A stretch of DNA of 38,376 bases from Pseudomonadota bacterium (GCA_021777915.1 JAJYCZ010000011.1:1-38376); one strand, 5' to 3'; shown: positions 15,470-26,300, counted from the first letter of the stretch. Notes: a model not told the origin generated them from the sequence alone. A program made the numbers and translations.

Positions 15470-17977
15470 ATGCCGCAACGAGAAAGCCAGACAGCCCGGC
15501 GCCGCGCCGCGCGCCCGCGTCTTGCGCTCCGTTTCGCCGCGCCGATCCTGTTTCTTTCCGGCGTCGCCGCGCGCGCCCAGGCGGCCTCGGGATTCGCCGG
15601 CGCCGACAAGGCGGTCGGCCTGTCGCTCGGCACCGGCCTGATCCTTTTCTCCACCCTCACCGCCCTGCTTTATCTCGCCGGGCGGCGGCGCTGGGCGACG
15701 CGCGAGGCCGAGCTTTCCGCCGACATCGAGGAGTTGCGCCAGAAGGCCGAGCGCGCCCGCGCCTTTCTCGCGTCGGAAACCCAATTCGCCGTGGTCTGGG
15801 CCGGCGCGCGCGGCGAGCCGGAGATCGAGGGCGAGGTGAGCCTGGCGCTCGACGCCGCGACCGCGCCGCGCCGGGTGCTCGGATTCGGCGCCTGGCTTCC
15901 GCCCGATCAGGCGAAGGCGCTGGAGAACAATGTCGCGCTGCTGCGGGAGATGGGCCAGGGGTTCCGGCAGGATCTGGTCAGCCACAACGGCCGCCATCTC
16001 GAAGCCGAGGGCCGGGCGATCGGCAGCCGGGTGGTCATGCGGGTGCGCGACGTTTCCGGCGACCGCCTCGAACTGATGCGGCTGCGCGAGGTCCACGCCG
16101 CGCAAACGGCGCAGTTCAACGTCCTGCGCGGCCTGCTCGATCTGGGCAGCCATCCGGTCTGGACGCGCGGGGCCGATCAGGCGCTCGACTGGGTCAATGC
16201 GGCCTACGCCAAGGCGGTGGACGCCGAGACTCCGCGCGACGCGGTGGCGCGCGGCCTCGAACTGCTCGACCGCGCGGCGCGCGAGGCGGCGGCGCGGACG
16301 CGCCAGTCAGGCGATGTCTGGCGGCGGCGCGAGCATGTGGTGGTCGCCGGCGCGCGCCGTCTGATGGACATACTCGACGCGCCACTGCCGGGCGGCGGCG
16401 GCGGCATGGCCGACGATCTTTCCGAACTCGAAGCCGTGCGCGCCGATCATGCGCTCCAGGTCGAATCCCATATCCGCACCCTCGACCAGATCGCCACGGC
16501 GGTCGCCATTTTCGACCGGTCGAAAAGGCTGATCTTCGCCAACGCCGCCTATCGCCACCTCTGGCAGCTCGACCCGGCCTTTCTCGAACAGGGTCCGTCG
16601 GATTCCCAGATTCTCGACCGCCTGCGCGCCGACCGCCGCCTGCCCGAGCAGGCCGATTACCGCAGCTGGAAGGCGGCGCTGCACAGCGTCTATCTGGCCG
16701 TGGAATCGACCCCCCAGACCTGGCACCTGCCCGACGGCCGCACCCTGCGCGTCGCCTTCGACACCAATCCGCAGGGCGGGGTGACTTATCTCTTCGACGA
16801 CGTCACCGAGCGTTTCGCGCTCGAATCGCAATTCAACGCGCTGGCCCGCGTGCAGAGCGAGACGCTCGACGCGCTGCAGGAAGGCGTCGCGGTCTTCGGC
16901 GCCGACGGGCGCCTCAAATTGTCCAATCCCGCCTTCGCCCGGCTGTGGCGGCTGCCCGAAAAGCTGATCGCGGAGCGCCCCCATATCGACGCCGTCACCG
17001 CCGCCTGCAAGCCGCTCTCGCCCGAGGACGCCATCTGGGGCGACCTGCGCTCCGCGGTCACGGGCCTCCATTCGGCGCGCATGGGCTTCGAGCGGCGGAT
17101 GAACCGCGTCGACGGGGCGGTGGTCGATTGCGCCGTCGCCCCCTTGCCCGACGGCGGCGCTCTCCTGACCTTCATCGACGTGACCGACGGGGTGAATGTC
17201 GAGCGCGCGCTGAAAGAGCGCAATCAGGCGCTGCTCGCCGCCGAGCGGCTGCGCAACGATTTCGTGCATCATGTTTCCTACGAACTGCGCTCGCCGCTGA
17301 CCAATATCATCGGCTTCATCCAGCTTCTGGGCGACGGCAGCGTCGGCCCGCTCAACGAGAAGCAGCGCGAATACGCCGGCTATGTGCTGAAATCCTCGGC
17401 GGCGCTGCTGGCGATCATCAACGACATCCTCGACCTTGCCACCATCGACCGCGACGCCATGGCCGTGCAACTCGGCGAGGTCGATATCCGCCGCGTCATC
17501 GCGGAGGCCGCCGAGGGCCTGCAGGACCGGCTGGCGGAGTCCCATGTCGATCTGTCGATCGTCGCGGCCCCGGACATCGGCGTCTTCGAGGCCGACGGAC
17601 AGCGCGTGCGCCAGATTCTCTTCAACCTGCTGTCCAACGCCATCGGCTTCTCGGAGCCGGGGCAGGTCGTGACGCTGGCCGCCTTGCGCCGCGACGGCGA
17701 AATCGTGTTCAAGGTCACCGACCGCGGGCGCGGCATCCCGCCGGAGCTGCTCGACAAGGTGTTCGACCGTTTCGAGAGCCAGACGATCAATTCGCGCCAT
17801 CGCGGCGTCGGCCTCGGCCTGTCGATCGTGCGTGCTTTTGTCGAATTGCATGGCGGAACGGTTCATATCGATTCCGCGCCAGGCGAAGGGACCGTCGTGA
17901 CCTGCATTTTCCCTATACGCGGCGGCCAGACGCTCGGCCGCCCGAAAGTTGAGCCGAGGGCGGAGGAGCGGGCATGA
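15470..17977 (+). CDS. divL: DivL-like PAS sensor pseudokinase (Tyr in place of phosphoacceptor His)
   Basis: An 835-residue membrane-anchored protein. Two N-terminal hydrophobic segments lie at about 20-40 and 50-70, followed by a coiled region and PAS-like domains (roughly 330-450 and 460-580). The dimerisation helix reads FVHHVSYELRSPLTNIIGF, where the usual His of S-H-E-L-R is Tyr604. The ATPase domain is intact: N box FNLLSNAIGF, G1 DRGRGIP, F box and G2 GVGLGLSIV. Caulobacter DivL also has Tyr at this place and acts as a DivK-regulated partner of CckA that controls CtrA and the cell cycle, so this is probably its orthologue. The start has AAGGGAA about ten bases upstream. Its last codons overlap the next gene by ATGA. 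Its setting beside ahcY and tsaE supports the assignment. Confidence 0.8.
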   Translation: MPQRESQTARRRAARPRLALRFAAPILFLSGVAARAQAASGFAGADKAVGLSLGTGLILFSTLTALLYLAGRRRWATREAELSADIEELRQKAERARAFLASETQFAVVWAGARGEPEIEGEVSLALDAATAPRRVLGFGAWLPPDQAKALENNVALLREMGQGFRQDLVSHNGRHLEAEGRAIGSRVVMRVRDVSGDRLELMRLREVHAAQTAQFNVLRGLLDLGSHPVWTRGADQALDWVNAAYAKAVDAETPRDAVARGLELLDRAAREAAARTRQSGDVWRRREHVVVAGARRLMDILDAPLPGGGGGMADDLSELEAVRADHALQVESHIRTLDQIATAVAIFDRSKRLIFANAAYRHLWQLDPAFLEQGPSDSQILDRLRADRRLPEQADYRSWKAALHSVYLAVESTPQTWHLPDGRTLRVAFDTNPQGGVTYLFDDVTERFALESQFNALARVQSETLDALQEGVAVFGADGRLKLSNPAFARLWRLPEKLIAERPHIDAVTAACKPLSPEDAIWGDLRSAVTGLHSARMGFERRMNRVDGAVVDCAVAPLPDGGALLTFIDVTDGVNVERALKERNQALLAAERLRNDFVHHVSYELRSPLTNIIGFIQLLGDGSVGPLNEKQREYAGYVLKSSAALLAIINDILDLATIDRDAMAVQLGEVDIRRVIAEAAEGLQDRLAESHVDLSIVAAPDIGVFEADGQRVRQILFNLLSNAIGFSEPGQVVTLAALRRDGEIVFKVTDRGRGIPPELLDKVFDRFESQTINSRHRGVGLGLSIVRAFVELHGGTVHIDSAPGEGTVVTCIFPIRGGQTLGRPKVEPRAEERA

Positions 17978-19506
17978 GCGAGCCGGTCTGGCGCGTGGAA
18001 TTGCCCGACGAGGCGGCGACCCGCGTCCTGGCGCGGGAAATCGCCGGCATGGTCGGCGCGGGCGATCTTGTCACTTTGAGCGGCGATCTCGGCGCCGGCA
18101 AGACGACTTTGGCGCGCGCCCTGATCCGTGTCCTCGCCGACGACCCCGAGCTTGAGGCGCCGAGCCCGACCTTCACCCTGATGCAGGTCTATGACACGCC
18201 GGCCTTCCCCATCGTCCACGCCGATCTCTACCGGGTGAAAGACCCTTCCGAACTGGCCGAACTCGGCTGGGACGAAGCGTCCGAGGGCGCGCTGGTGATC
18301 GTCGAATGGGCCGAACGGGCGGGCTCGGCGCTCTCGGCCGATCGGATCGACATCGCGCTCTACATGGATGCGAAACACGGACCGAATTTCCGCCGCGCCG
18401 AAATCGTCGGCCATGGCGAGGCGGCGGGCCGCCTCGTCCGCCTGCGCGGCGCTCAGAATCTTCTGGAGCGTTGCGGCTGGGACGAGGCCGAGCGCCGGCA
18501 CATGCAGGGCGACGCCTCGTCCCGGGCCTATGAATTGCTGGTCAAGCCCGACGGCGACAGGGCGGTGCTGATGATCTCGCCGCCGCGCGCCGACGGCCCG
18601 CCGGTCAAGGGCGGCAGGCCCTACAGCGCTCTTGTTCATCTCGCCGAGGACATCAAACCCTTCGTCGCCATGGATGAGGCCCTGATCGCGGAGGGCTTTT
18701 CCGCGCCCCGTATTTTCGCCGCGGATCTCGACGCCGGCCTCGCGGTGCTGGAATATCTCGGCGACGAAGGCCTGGCCGACGCCGACGGGCCGCGCCCGGA
18801 GCGCTATTCCGAGGCGATGCGCCTGCTCGCCCATCTGCACGGCAGGAAGCTTCCAGAAGAGATCAGGTTTTCGGGCGGAGCTTATCGTCTGCCGACCTAT
18901 GACCTGGGCGCCTTTCTGATCGAGGCGGAGCTGCTGGTCGAGTGGTACGCGCCTCATGTCCTCGGCGTCCAGCTCGCCTCGGGCGCGCGGGCGCAATATG
19001 GGAACGCCTGGCGCGGGGCTCTCTCGGGGCCGCTGGCGGAGCCCAGGACCTGGACGCTGCGCGACTATCACTCGCCCAATCTGCTCTGGCTGGCCAATCG
19101 CGACGGCGACCAGCGCGTCGGCCTGATCGATTTCCAGGACGCCTTGCTCGGGCTGCCGGCCTATGACCTGGTTTCGCTGCTGCAGGACGCCCGCGTCACC
19201 GTGCCGGACGAACTGGAGCTGAAACTGCTCGGCGCCTATTCCTTCATCCGCAAGAAAACGGAACAGGATTTCGACGTCGCCTCTTTCGCCACTTCCTACG
19301 CGGTCATGGGCGCGCAGCGCGCGAGCAAGGTCCTGGGGATTTTCGCCCGGCTCGACAAGCGGGACGGCAAGCCGGGCTATCTCGCCCATGTTCCACGGGT
19401 GAGAAACTATCTGATCAAGGACCTCGGCCATCCGGCGCTCGCCGAGCTCAAGGCATGGTTCGAGCAATATCTGCCGCAGCTTTTCGTGGAGGAGGTCGTC
19501 GCATGA
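17974..19506 (+). CDS. TsaE fused to an AmgK-like sugar kinase
   Basis: A 510-residue two-domain protein. Residues 1-150 are TsaE, the ATPase that supports t6A37 tRNA modification, with Walker A SGDLGAGKTT (Lys43), the segment PSPTFTLMQVY and HADLYRVKDPSELAELGW. Residues about 165-500 are an aminoglycoside-phosphotransferase fold with the catalytic loop LRDYHSPNLLW and the metal-binding LIDFQDALLGLPAYD. This matches AmgK, the anomeric kinase for N-acetylmuramate/N-acetylglucosamine. It overlaps both neighbours by four bases, and the next gene is a MurU-like nucleotidyltransferase, so the kinase half probably works in peptidoglycan sugar recycling. The fusion is known from other alphaproteobacterial annotations, where it is often labelled only as TsaE. 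Confidence 0.88.
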   Translation: MSEPVWRVELPDEAATRVLAREIAGMVGAGDLVTLSGDLGAGKTTLARALIRVLADDPELEAPSPTFTLMQVYDTPAFPIVHADLYRVKDPSELAELGWDEASEGALVIVEWAERAGSALSADRIDIALYMDAKHGPNFRRAEIVGHGEAAGRLVRLRGAQNLLERCGWDEAERRHMQGDASSRAYELLVKPDGDRAVLMISPPRADGPPVKGGRPYSALVHLAEDIKPFVAMDEALIAEGFSAPRIFAADLDAGLAVLEYLGDEGLADADGPRPERYSEAMRLLAHLHGRKLPEEIRFSGGAYRLPTYDLGAFLIEAELLVEWYAPHVLGVQLASGARAQYGNAWRGALSGPLAEPRTWTLRDYHSPNLLWLANRDGDQRVGLIDFQDALLGLPAYDLVSLLQDARVTVPDELELKLLGAYSFIRKKTEQDFDVASFATSYAVMGAQRASKVLGIFARLDKRDGKPGYLAHVPRVRNYLIKDLGHPALAELKAWFEQYLPQLFVEEVVA

Positions 19507-20225
19507 ACCTGCCGCCGGAAAAGGCGCTGGTCTTCGCCGCCGGTCTGGGGACCCGGATGCGGCCGATCACGCTGTCGGTCCCTAAGCCTCTGGTGCGCAT
19601 CGGCGGCAAGGCCATGCTCGATCATGTGCTGGACCGGCTCGAAGAGGCGGGGGTGAAGGAAGCCATCGTCAATGTCCATTGGCTCGCCGACCAGATCGAG
19701 GATCATCTGAAAGGCCGGAGCGCGCCGCGCATAAGGATTTCGGACGAGCGCGACCTGCTGCTCGATCAGGGCGGCGGCGTCGTCAAGGTTCTGGACCAGT
19801 TCGGCGGCAAGCCCTTTTTCATCTGCAACACCGACGCCTTGTGGATCGACGAACCGGAGCCGCAGATCGCCCGCCTCGCCCGCGCCTGGGACGGCGACCG
19901 GATGGACGTGCTGCTGCTGCTCGCCGACATGAAGACCAGCCTCGGGGTCGAGGGGCGCGGCGATTTCTTTCGCGACGCGCGGGGACGCCTGTCGCGCCCG
20001 GCGCCGGGCGAGGCCGCGCCTTACGTTTATACCGGCGTCGGGATCATCAAATCCTCGCTCTTCGATGGCCGCGCGCTGGAGCCCTTCCGGCTCGCGCCCT
20101 TCTTTTTCGCGGCGGCGGAGCAGGGCCGCCTTTACGGCCTGCCGCTCCAGGGCCGCTGGCTCCATGTCGGCGCGCCGGAGACGATCGAAAAGGCCGAAAG
20201 GATTTATCGGGCGGCGGCGGCCTGA
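19503..20225 (+). CDS. murU: MurU-like nucleotidyltransferase
   Basis: A 240-residue sugar-1-phosphate nucleotidyltransferase. The N-terminal signature KALVFAAGLGTRMRPITLSV and PKPLVRIGGKAMLDHVLDRL gives the nucleotide-binding loop, and FICNTDALWID contains the metal-binding Asp. MurU makes UDP-MurNAc from MurNAc-1-phosphate in the recycling bypass of Pseudomonas, downstream of AmgK. Here the AmgK-like domain is encoded immediately upstream with an ATGA overlap, which strongly supports this role over other sugar nucleotides. The substrate is inferred from context. Confidence 0.82.
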   Translation: MNLPPEKALVFAAGLGTRMRPITLSVPKPLVRIGGKAMLDHVLDRLEEAGVKEAIVNVHWLADQIEDHLKGRSAPRIRISDERDLLLDQGGGVVKVLDQFGGKPFFICNTDALWIDEPEPQIARLARAWDGDRMDVLLLLADMKTSLGVEGRGDFFRDARGRLSRPAPGEAAPYVYTGVGIIKSSLFDGRALEPFRLAPFFFAAAEQGRLYGLPLQGRWLHVGAPETIEKAERIYRAAAA

Positions 20226-20270
20226 GCGTCGCGCCACGCATTCGCCGCTGGACGATTGTCGGAGAAGATC

Positions 20271-23200
20271 TTGCCGCCGCGCGTTTTCACCATTGCTCCC
20301 GGCGCGGCTTTCCTGAAAGTCTTCGCCGGCGCCCTGCTCGACGGGTTGGTCGTCCCCGGCCTGTCGCGCGCTTCGGGGCCTCTGGCGCTCGCCAAGGCGA
20401 CGATTTTCGTTCCCACCCGCCGCGCCGGACGGGCCCTGGCGGCCGAGCTTGCGCGCCAGAGCGGCAATCCCGCCATCCTGTTGCCGAACATCCTGCCGCT
20501 CGGCGCGCTCGACGGCGAGAACGGCGAGGCGGCCTTCGACAATCCGCTCGACCCCGCCTTGCCGCGCGCGGCGCGGGACATCGAGCGCCGGATGATCTTG
20601 AGCGAACTCATCTTCGCCTGGGCGCGATCCTTGCGGCAGGCGATTGTCTCGATCGACGCGGAGGGCAGGGTTCATCACGCGGGGGAAAGCCTGCTGGTCG
20701 CCGCCCATCCCGCCGACGCCTGGCGCCTTTCCAGCGAACTCGCCGCCTTGATCGATGAAATGATCATCGAGAATGTCGATTGGGCGGCTTTGAAAAATCT
20801 CAATGGCGAATTCGACGATTACTGGCGGATCACCCTGAATTTCCTCGACATCGCCACCCGCGCCTGGCCGGCGATCCAGCAGGAGCGGGGCTTTGTCGAC
20901 GCGGCCGCGCGCCAGCAGGCCTTGATCGCGCGCGCCATCGACAGGGTCGGGCGAGACGGCGAGCCGGTGATCGCCATCGGCTCGACAGGCTCCAATATCC
21001 GCACCGCCCGTCTGCTCAAGGCGATCGCTTGCGCGCCGCGGGGCGCGGTCGTCCTGCCAGGGCTCGATCAGAACCTTGACAACGCCTCTTTCGCTTCCAT
21101 TCGCAAGGGCGGCGAGCCTTGCGCCACCCATCCCCAGGCTTTTCTCGCGCGCCTGATCGAGACCCTCGGCGTGGCGCGCGAGGACGTGGCGGCGCTCGGC
21201 GCCCCCGAGGGCGCGCGCGCCACGGGGCGGGCCCTGCGCGACGCCTTTTGCTCCGAGGCTTTTCGCCCCGCCGACACCACCGATCTCTGGCCGCGCTGGC
21301 GCGCCTCGCAGGCGCCGGAAGCTGTGAAAGAGGCGCTGGCCGGCGTGACCCTGATCGAGGCGGCGGACGAGCGCGAGGAGGCTCTGGCCATAGCGGTCAC
21401 TCTCCGCGAGGCGCTGGAGCATGACGGTCTGACCGCCGCGCTGGCCACGCCGGATCGCGGCCTCGCGGAAAGGGTGCGCGCCGAATTGCTGCGCTGGAAT
21501 GTCGAGATCGACGATTCCGGCGGCGCCTCGCTTACCGCCTCGCGCGCCGGTTCGCTGGCCCGGCTGATCCTGCCGGCGCTCGCCGGCGCCGGCGGCGATT
21601 GCGCGGCGCTGATCTCGCATCCGGATTTTTCCCTCGGCCTTGGCGCCGAGGCCGAGCGGTTGGCGCTTCTGTTCGAGATCGGCGTCTTGCGTTCCGACGC
21701 CGGCGGCGAACTCTGGCGCGACCGTATCGAACCGGCGCGCCAGGCGGCGCAGGACAAGCACGCCCATCCGCGCCAGAAGGAAATTCCGGAAGCGGATTGG
21801 GCGGCGCTGAAAAATTTCGCCGAAACGCTCGACGCCGCCTTTGCGCCCCTTCGCGCTCTGGCCCGGGGCGGCGAGACGCCGCTGAAACCCTGGATCGCCG
21901 CCCATCGCAGCGCGCTGGGCGTGATCGTCTCGGGGGACGGGCAGGCGATGCCGGGGGGCGCCGACGGCGCGGCGCTGGAAACGCTTTTTTCCGAACTGGA
22001 GGTTTGCGCAAACGCCGCCTTCACCTTCCACGCCGAGAGCTATGCGGCGTTTTTCGACGCGCTGATTTCCGAGCAGGTCCTGCGCGGCGGAGCCAAAGCC
22101 CATCCGCGGCTCAAGATTCTGGGTCTGCTGGAAGCACGCCTGATCGGCGTCGATCGGCTGGTCATGGCCGGGCTCGACGAGACGATCTGGCCGCCGCGCG
22201 GCGAGACCGACTGTTTTCTCAACCGGGCGATGCGGGCGCAGCTTGGCCTGTCGTCGCCCGAACGGCGCATCGGCCAGACCGCGCATGATTTCGTCCAGGG
22301 TTTCGGCGCCCCGCAAGTCGTGCTGAGCCGGGCGAAAAAACGCGGCGGCGCGCCGACCACGCCCTCGCGCTTCCTGCAGCGCATGGAGGCGCTGGCCGGG
22401 GAAGGGATATTGGCGGAATTGCGCGCGCGCGGCGCGGACTGGCTGGAGCTTGCGCGCCGGCTCGACCGGACGACGCTCGGGCCGCCGCTGCAACGGCCGG
22501 CGCCCAAGCCCGACCTGGCCTTGCGCCCGACAAGATTGTCGGTGACCCGGATCGAAACCCTGCGCCGCGACCCCTATGCGATCCATGCCGAGTTCATCTT
22601 GAAACTTCTGCCCTTGCCAGAGCTCGATCAGGAGCCGGGCGCGCGTGAAATCGGCACGGCGCTTCACGCGGCGCTGGAACAGTTCTGCAAACGCCATCCC
22701 GCGGGCCTCCTGCCCGAGAATGCGCGCGAGGAACTGGTCCGGCTGGCGCGCGAACAACTGGGCGCATTCCACACGGACCCTGAATTTCTGGCTTTTCGCT
22801 GGCCGCGCCTGTTGCAGGGGCTCGATCTTTTTCTCGCCTTCGAGGCGGAGCGCCGCCCGCTGATCGAGCGCATCGAGGTCGAAGTCGGCGGAAGCCTGAG
22901 CATTCCCCTGGACGACGGCTCGGAGTTCGCCCTCACCGCGAAGGCCGACCGCATCGAATTACTGAAGGACGGCGCGGCGGCTCTGGTCGATTACAAGAGC
23001 GGCCGTCCGCCTTCCAGCAAGGAGGTCGGCGCGGGCTGGGCGCCGCAGCTCACTTTGGAGGCCGCGATTCTGTCGTCCGGCGCCTTTCACGGCGTCGAAA
23101 TGCGCGAAGTGACCGACGCCTTTTACGTTCCGGTCGGCGGCGGCAAGGACAAGGTGCGACGTCTTGGCAAGGACAAGGAGCCGTTCGGCGACCTCGTCGC

Positions 23201-23372
23201 CGAGCATTTCGACGAACTCGTCCGATTGCTCAATGACTTCCGCGATCCGAAACAGGCCTATCCGGCGCGGCCCTTTCCGCAATTCGCGCTGCGCTACAAC
23301 GCCTATGATCATCTCGCCCGCACCCGCGAATGGTCGGCCTCCGGCGCCGGCAACGGCGGAGATGAGACATGA
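20271..23372 (+). CDS. addB: AddB subunit of the AddAB double-strand-break repair helicase-nuclease
   Basis: About 1033 residues of the alphaproteobacterial AddB family. The N-terminus PRVFTIAPGAAFLKVFAGAL is family-like. The inactivated-helicase region follows (LIEAADEREEALAIAVTLRE, MAGLDETIWPPRGETDCFLN). At the C-terminus is a PD-(D/E)XK nuclease domain with GTALHAALEQF, FALTAKADRIELL and LVDYKSGRPP. I start at the TTG at 20271 because GGAG lies six bases before it; a TTG five codons upstream lacks a ribosome site and an in-frame stop blocks earlier starts. AddB with AddA resects broken ends for RecA. The stop overlaps addA by four bases, so the subunits are coupled. Confidence 0.92.
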   Translation: MPPRVFTIAPGAAFLKVFAGALLDGLVVPGLSRASGPLALAKATIFVPTRRAGRALAAELARQSGNPAILLPNILPLGALDGENGEAAFDNPLDPALPRAARDIERRMILSELIFAWARSLRQAIVSIDAEGRVHHAGESLLVAAHPADAWRLSSELAALIDEMIIENVDWAALKNLNGEFDDYWRITLNFLDIATRAWPAIQQERGFVDAAARQQALIARAIDRVGRDGEPVIAIGSTGSNIRTARLLKAIACAPRGAVVLPGLDQNLDNASFASIRKGGEPCATHPQAFLARLIETLGVAREDVAALGAPEGARATGRALRDAFCSEAFRPADTTDLWPRWRASQAPEAVKEALAGVTLIEAADEREEALAIAVTLREALEHDGLTAALATPDRGLAERVRAELLRWNVEIDDSGGASLTASRAGSLARLILPALAGAGGDCAALISHPDFSLGLGAEAERLALLFEIGVLRSDAGGELWRDRIEPARQAAQDKHAHPRQKEIPEADWAALKNFAETLDAAFAPLRALARGGETPLKPWIAAHRSALGVIVSGDGQAMPGGADGAALETLFSELEVCANAAFTFHAESYAAFFDALISEQVLRGGAKAHPRLKILGLLEARLIGVDRLVMAGLDETIWPPRGETDCFLNRAMRAQLGLSSPERRIGQTAHDFVQGFGAPQVVLSRAKKRGGAPTTPSRFLQRMEALAGEGILAELRARGADWLELARRLDRTTLGPPLQRPAPKPDLALRPTRLSVTRIETLRRDPYAIHAEFILKLLPLPELDQEPGAREIGTALHAALEQFCKRHPAGLLPENAREELVRLAREQLGAFHTDPEFLAFRWPRLLQGLDLFLAFEAERRPLIERIEVEVGGSLSIPLDDGSEFALTAKADRIELLKDGAAALVDYKSGRPPSSKEVGAGWAPQLTLEAAILSSGAFHGVEMREVTDAFYVPVGGGKDKVRRLGKDKEPFGDLVAEHFDELVRLLNDFRDPKQAYPARPFPQFALRYNAYDHLARTREWSASGAGNGGDET

Positions 23373-26300
23373 GCGGCGTGCGCAAGATTCCGGAGGCGAC
23401 GCGGGCGCGGCAGGCTCTGGCCTCGGACCCGGGCGTTTCCGCCTGGGTGTCGGCGAACGCCGGGTCGGGCAAGACCCATGTTCTGGCGCAGAGGGTCATC
23501 CGCCTGCTGCTGGCGCGCTGCGGGCCGGGGCGCATCCTGTGCCTGACCTTCACCAAGGCGGCGGCGGCCAATATGGCCGAGCGCGTGTTCCAGACGCTTG
23601 CGCAATGGACCGCGCTGGACGACGAAGCCTTGGGCGACGCGATTGAAGATACCGGCGCCGCGCGCCCGCGCGCAAAAGAGGATCTCGATTTCGCGCGAAA
23701 ACTTTTCGCCCGCGCCGTCGAGACGCCGGGCGGTTTGAAAATCCAGACCATCCACGCCTTCTGTGAACGCGTTCTGCATGCGGCGCCTTTCGAGGCCAAT
23801 GTCGCGGCGGGATTCACGGTGGTCGAGGACATCGAGCAGCGCCAGCTGATCGCCCGCGCCCGCCGCGAGACCTTGCACGCGGCGGAACGCGATCCCGAAC
23901 TCGGCGCGGCGCTGGCGCGGGTGGCCGAGGACGCCGGCCTGGTCTTCGACCAGCTGTTCAATGAAGCCCTGTCGCAGCGCGGGCTTTTCCGCCTTGGCGA
24001 TCCCGACGGCCTGCGCACGGCGCTCGGTCTGGCGCCGGGCGAGACGGCGGAGGCGTTGCGCAAGGCGATGCTGGACGACGGAATCGCGCCGAAGCTCTGG
24101 CCGGTTTTCGCGGCTTTCCTGTCCGGCGGCACAGCGACCGACGCCAGACTGGGCGCCCATTTTTCCGCCGCTTTCGCGGCCTTCCGCGCCGGGCGCCGCG
24201 AGGAGGCGCTCGCCCATTATCGCCAGTTTTTTTTCATCGCCAATGGCGAGGGCGCGCCGCGCGCGACCTTGCTCAACAAGAAACTGGCGGGCGCCCGCGC
24301 CGATCTGCTTGACGAACTTGACGGCGAACAAGGCCGCCTGCTCGCCTTGCGGGAAAAGATCAAGGCGGCCGAAACGCTGGAGCGCAGCCTCGCCTTGAGC
24401 CTTGTCGTCAACGCCATTCTCGACCGCTACGACACGATAAAGGCCGAGCGGCAGATCCTCGATTTCGAGGATTTGATCGCCCGGACGCGGGACATGTTCC
24501 GCCGTTCCTCCGCGCGCTGGATTCTGCAAAAGCTCGACGCCGGGATCGACCATATTCTGGTGGACGAAGCGCAGGACACCAGCGCCGCGCAATGGGAGAT
24601 TCTCGACCGCATTTCCGAGGATTTTTTCGCCGGCGAAGGCCAGGCGCGGCGCCCGCGCAGCTTTTTCGCGGTGGGCGACGAAAAGCAGTCGATCTTTTCC
24701 TTCCAGGGCGCCGAGCCCAAGCTTTTCGCGAGCAAGCAGCGCGAGTTCCAGAAGCGTGCGCAAGCCGCAAAAAAACCATTCGAGCCGGTCGAACTGACGC
24801 TGTCCTTCCGCTCCGCCCCCGGCATATTGGAAGCCGTGGACAAGGTCTTCGAAGCGCCGGACCGTTTTCGTGGCCTGTCAGCGCGGGAGCATCATGAGCG
24901 CACCGCGCATCAGGCGCTCAAACGCGACCTGCCGGCGCGGATCGAAATCTGGGACGTGATCGCGCCCGGCGAAAAGGAGGAGCGCCGCGACTGGCGCCTG
25001 CCGCTCGATTTCCGCGACGAAACCGATCCGCCCGTCGCGTCGGCGCGGCGCATCGCCGAGACGATCAGGAACTGGCTCGCGCCGGATTCCGGCGAGACGG
25101 TTCATGACAAGGACGGGCGCCGTCCGATCCGCCCCGGCGACATCATGATCCTGGTGCGCCGCCGCGACGCCTTTTTCGACGCCATGATCCGCGCCCTGCG
25201 CGAGAAGGGAGTGCCGGCGGCTGGCGCCGATCGGCTCAAGCTGGCCGAGCACATCGCGGTGATGGATCTCGTCGCCATCGGCCGCGCGGCGCTGCTTCCC
25301 GACGACGACCTGACCCTGGCGACCGCGCTCAAGACCCCGCTTTTCGGCTTCGATGACAACGACCTTTTGCGCGTCGCGCCGTTTCGGAAAGGATCGTTGC
25401 ATGCGGCCCTGCTGGCCTCCGACGACCCGAAATCCCAGGGCGCCTGCGTAAAACTCGATCTGTTGCGCAAGCTTGGCCGCGCTCTGCCGCCGTTCGGATT
25501 TTACGCTCGGCTGCTGGGGCCGCTTGGCGCCCGCCGCGCCTTTCTCTCAAGGCTCGGGCCGGAGGCGGGCGACGCCCTCGATGAATTCCTGAGCCTCGCG
25601 CTCGCCCATGAGCGCGCGCGCGCACCGTCGCTCGCGGCCTTTCTCGCCGAGGTCTCGCGATCCGATGTCTCGATCAAGCGCGACATGGACCTGACCTCCT
25701 CCTTCGTGCGGGTGATGACGGTCCACGCCGCCAAGGGACTGGAGGCCAAGATCGTCTTCCTGCCCGATGTCTGCGCGGCGCCGGCCGGCAATCACGACGG
25801 GGCGCTTTTCCCGCTGGGGGAGCAGATCGCCTGGTCGCCGAAGAAGGATCTCGATTGCGCCGTTGTCGCCGACGCGCGTGAAAGACGGCGCGAAGCGGAC
25901 GGCGACGAATATCGCCGCCTGCTCTATGTCGCTCTGACCCGCGCCGAGGAGAGGCTTTATATCGCCGGCCATCGTGGCGCCCGGGATTGTGCGACGGAAA
26001 GCTGGCGCGGCATGGTCGAAGCCTCGCTGGCGCCGGGCGCCGTCGAAGCGCCCGCGCCCTGGGACGGCGCGCAAAAAGTTTTATGTTACGGCGCGCCGGA
26101 AGCGGCCGACGCGGCGCCCCTCGCCGCGTCCGCGCCGGCCGCCGGACAAAGCGCCACGGCGCCGCCCGCCTGGCTGCTGGCGCCGGCGGCGGCCGAAATC
26201 GCCGCGCCGCCGCCGTTGCGGCCGTCGAGCGCGCTCGAAGGCGCCGATCAGACCGCGGCGGAAACATCGCCTTCGCCGCGGCGCGCCCGGGCGCTGGAAG

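Noticed and set aside
15421-17952. An 843-codon plus-strand frame overlapping the DivL-like gene in another frame
   Set aside because: Its product is an Arg/Ala/Pro-rich string without motifs, while the other frame has complete PAS and kinase motifs.
19407-22772. A 1121-codon open frame on the minus strand opposite murU and addB
   Set aside because: It mirrors the codon structure of the GC-rich plus-strand genes, has no family motifs and is Arg/Gly/Gln-rich. AddB and MurU on the other strand are unmistakable.
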